The position numbers and the translations under genes were made by a program. From NCBI RefSeq assembly GCF_002797685.1, contig NZ_PGFH01000001.1:1178001-1242000 (forward strand): DNA of 64,000 nucleotides, written 5' to 3'. Below the pieces are notes generated by a model. It searched no databases, was not told where the DNA came from, and saw nothing but the letters and a program-made list of their open reading frames with translations. The stretch is from Salinibacterium amurskyense. GTDB taxonomy: Bacteria > Actinomycetota > Actinomycetes > Actinomycetales > Microbacteriaceae. How positions within the stretch are numbered: the first letter of the stretch is position 1; each line of letters starts with the position of its first letter. Positions 62,949 to 64,000 of this stretch are shown here, one piece after another.

Positions 62949-63992
62949 ATGAATCGCTCGTCCACCACCCTCGGCCTGCTCATTGCTGTGATCGCTGCGG
63001 CCAGCTTCGGGTTATCGGGCGCGCTGATTAAACCGGTACTGGAAGCCGGGTGGAGCCCGGCGGCGGCGGTGACCGTTCGCGTTCTCATCGGTGGCACCGT
63101 GCTCGCGCCGTTCGCGATTCTGGCTCTCAAGGGCCGCTGGATCGCGCTCTGGTACGCGCGTAGCCGCATCCTGCTCATGGCCATCATTGGCGTCGCCGGT
63201 ACACAACTTGTCTACTTCGCGGCCGTAGAACGCATCCCCGTGGGCATCGCCATTCTGCTCGAGTACATGGCGCCGCTCCTCCTCGTCGGTTTCGCGTGGG
63301 CGACGACTCGCCGCATGCCGAAAGCGGTCGTGTTGATCGGCTCGGTGGTGGCGCTCGGGGGCCTTATCCTCGTCGTCTCTCCTGAAGGTTCAGGCGCCCT
63401 TGACCCCATCGGCATCATCTTCGGCGCCTGCGCGGCAGTCGGGGCGGCGGTTTACTACGTGGTTGCTGCGCGCTCGAGCGAGGGCTTGCCGGCCGTCGCC
63501 CTAGCCGCAGCAGGTCTGCTTATCGGTGGCATCATCCTGGGGCTTATCGGTCTCGTGGGTATTGTGCCGTTCGATATGCCGATGGTGGATGTCTCGGTGC
63601 TGGGTTTTGTCGCGCCGTGGTGGGTTCCGCTGCTCATCGTGGGTATCGTCGCGACCGGTATCGCGTACTCCACGAGCATCATGGCGAGCGAAATGCTCGG
63701 TTCCCGACTCGCGTCGTTCGTCGGATTGCTCGAGGTTGTCACGGCAGCGATTTACGCCTGGCTCTTGATCGGCGAAAACTTGTCGATCACGCAGTTCATC
63801 GGGGGAGCGCTGATTCTGGCGGGGATCGCCTTCGTTCGTTCCGAGAAGTCGGAGCATATTGGTGACTTCACGATCGAGGCCGAGGCCTTCCCGAGCGACG
63901 AAGATGAACCAATTTTGGCCCCGGCATCCGCGCCGCTCGAACCGGGTACCGATACGGTGCCGCTGCGCCACGTACAATCGTCTGGTGGCTAA
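62949..63992 (+). CDS. EamA (DMT) family transporter
   Basis: A 347-residue membrane protein with 10 predicted helices in two EamA repeats (first ATG-start helix TTLGLLIAVIAAASFGLSGALI; GLLEVVTAAIYAWLLIGENLS near the end). Drug/metabolite transporters of this type export amino acids or metabolites; substrate unknown. An acidic cytoplasmic tail of about 45 residues follows. ATG at 62949 preferred over TTG at 62943. Its last codons overlap the next gene's promoter and start. Confidence 0.88.
   Translation: MNRSSTTLGLLIAVIAAASFGLSGALIKPVLEAGWSPAAAVTVRVLIGGTVLAPFAILALKGRWIALWYARSRILLMAIIGVAGTQLVYFAAVERIPVGIAILLEYMAPLLLVGFAWATTRRMPKAVVLIGSVVALGGLILVVSPEGSGALDPIGIIFGACAAVGAAVYYVVAARSSEGLPAVALAAAGLLIGGIILGLIGLVGIVPFDMPMVDVSVLGFVAPWWVPLLIVGIVATGIAYSTSIMASEMLGSRLASFVGLLEVVTAAIYAWLLIGENLSITQFIGGALILAGIAFVRSEKSEHIGDFTIEAEAFPSDEDEPILAPASAPLEPGTDTVPLRHVQSSGG
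63973..63978 (+). promoter_or_regulatory. -10 box TACAAT, six bases before a GTG at the right edge
   Basis: TACAAT-N6-GTG inside the end of the EamA gene. Nearly consensus hexamer. Predicts a leaderless gene running off the window. Confidence 0.55.
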
Positions 63993-64000
63993 AGCTGAAT
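63985..64000 (+). CDS. gatB: First codons of a gene cut by the window edge, probably gatB
   Basis: GTG GCT AAA GCT GAA (MAKAE) is all that is visible. GatB of related actinobacteria often starts like this, and gatC and gatA lie just upstream, so gatB is the best guess. The TACAAT box six bases before supports a real start. It overlaps the EamA stop by eight bases in another frame. Confidence 0.45.

Overview
The window is high-GC actinobacterial DNA, most likely from the family Microbacteriaceae. The frequent GGATGC/GCGGATGCC usage, many GTG and TTG starts, F420-type luciferase-like oxidoreductases, Ala/Glu-rich tails on ribosomal proteins and a DivIVA-like giant coiled-coil protein all fit. 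No rRNA, tRNA, CRISPR array, insertion sequence or prophage was found.

Layout. 1-2.0 kb: the end of an Lrp/AsnC regulator facing a tandem-GNAT acetyltransferase. 2.3-18.6 kb: a conserved housekeeping segment (smc, histidine phosphatase, ftsY, gamma-carbonic anhydrase, two LLM oxidoreductases, ffh, rpsP-khpA-rimM-trmD, lipoprotein, map with a TetR gene, rplS, lepB, rnhB, DUF2469). 18.7-24.5 kb: an accessory block with a large FAD/Fe-S oxidase, a LysE exporter, a small lipoprotein, a membrane-anchored PD-(D/E)XK nuclease and a broken piece of a second comM. 24.5-27.7 kb: yraN-comM-dprA in overlapping order. 27.7-34.6 kb: accessory genes (MFS pump with its TetR regulator and matching operators, putP, a phosphodiesterase, nitroreductase, SDR). 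34.6-43.6 kb: xerC, a MarR/MMPL pair, an M23 peptidase, then rpsB-tsf-pyrH-frr-cdsA. 43.6-53 kb: cell-envelope and cell-shape genes, including a 779-residue protein with 40 uninterrupted 11-residue coiled-coil repeats. 53-64 kb: cysteine desulfurase-mnmA (tRNA thiolation), ligA, two hydrolases, gatC-gatA, a CGNR protein, an EamA transporter and the first codons of a gene that is probably gatB.

How the genes work together. ffh and ftsY form the signal-recognition pathway, with lepB and map processing the exported and nascent proteins. rpsP, khpA, rimM, trmD, rplS, rpsB, tsf and frr serve ribosome assembly and translation. rnhB, comM, dprA, xerC, smc and ligA serve chromosome upkeep and DNA uptake. 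gatCA and mnmA serve tRNA modification. From memory, the housekeeping order matches that of Mycobacterium tuberculosis (smc to cdsA), and the accessory blocks sit at the same junctions where that genome also carries unrelated genes.

Most notable observations: the 40-hendecad coiled coil; the truncated, frameshifted comM copy next to a low-GC nuclease gene; a repeated TANNNT-N6-start-codon arrangement that predicts leaderless mRNAs for many genes, including one cut by the right edge; a GAGTGA-N8-TCACTC operator shared by the TetR gene and the MFS pump; and four convergent gene pairs whose stop codons overlap in CTAG or TTAG.
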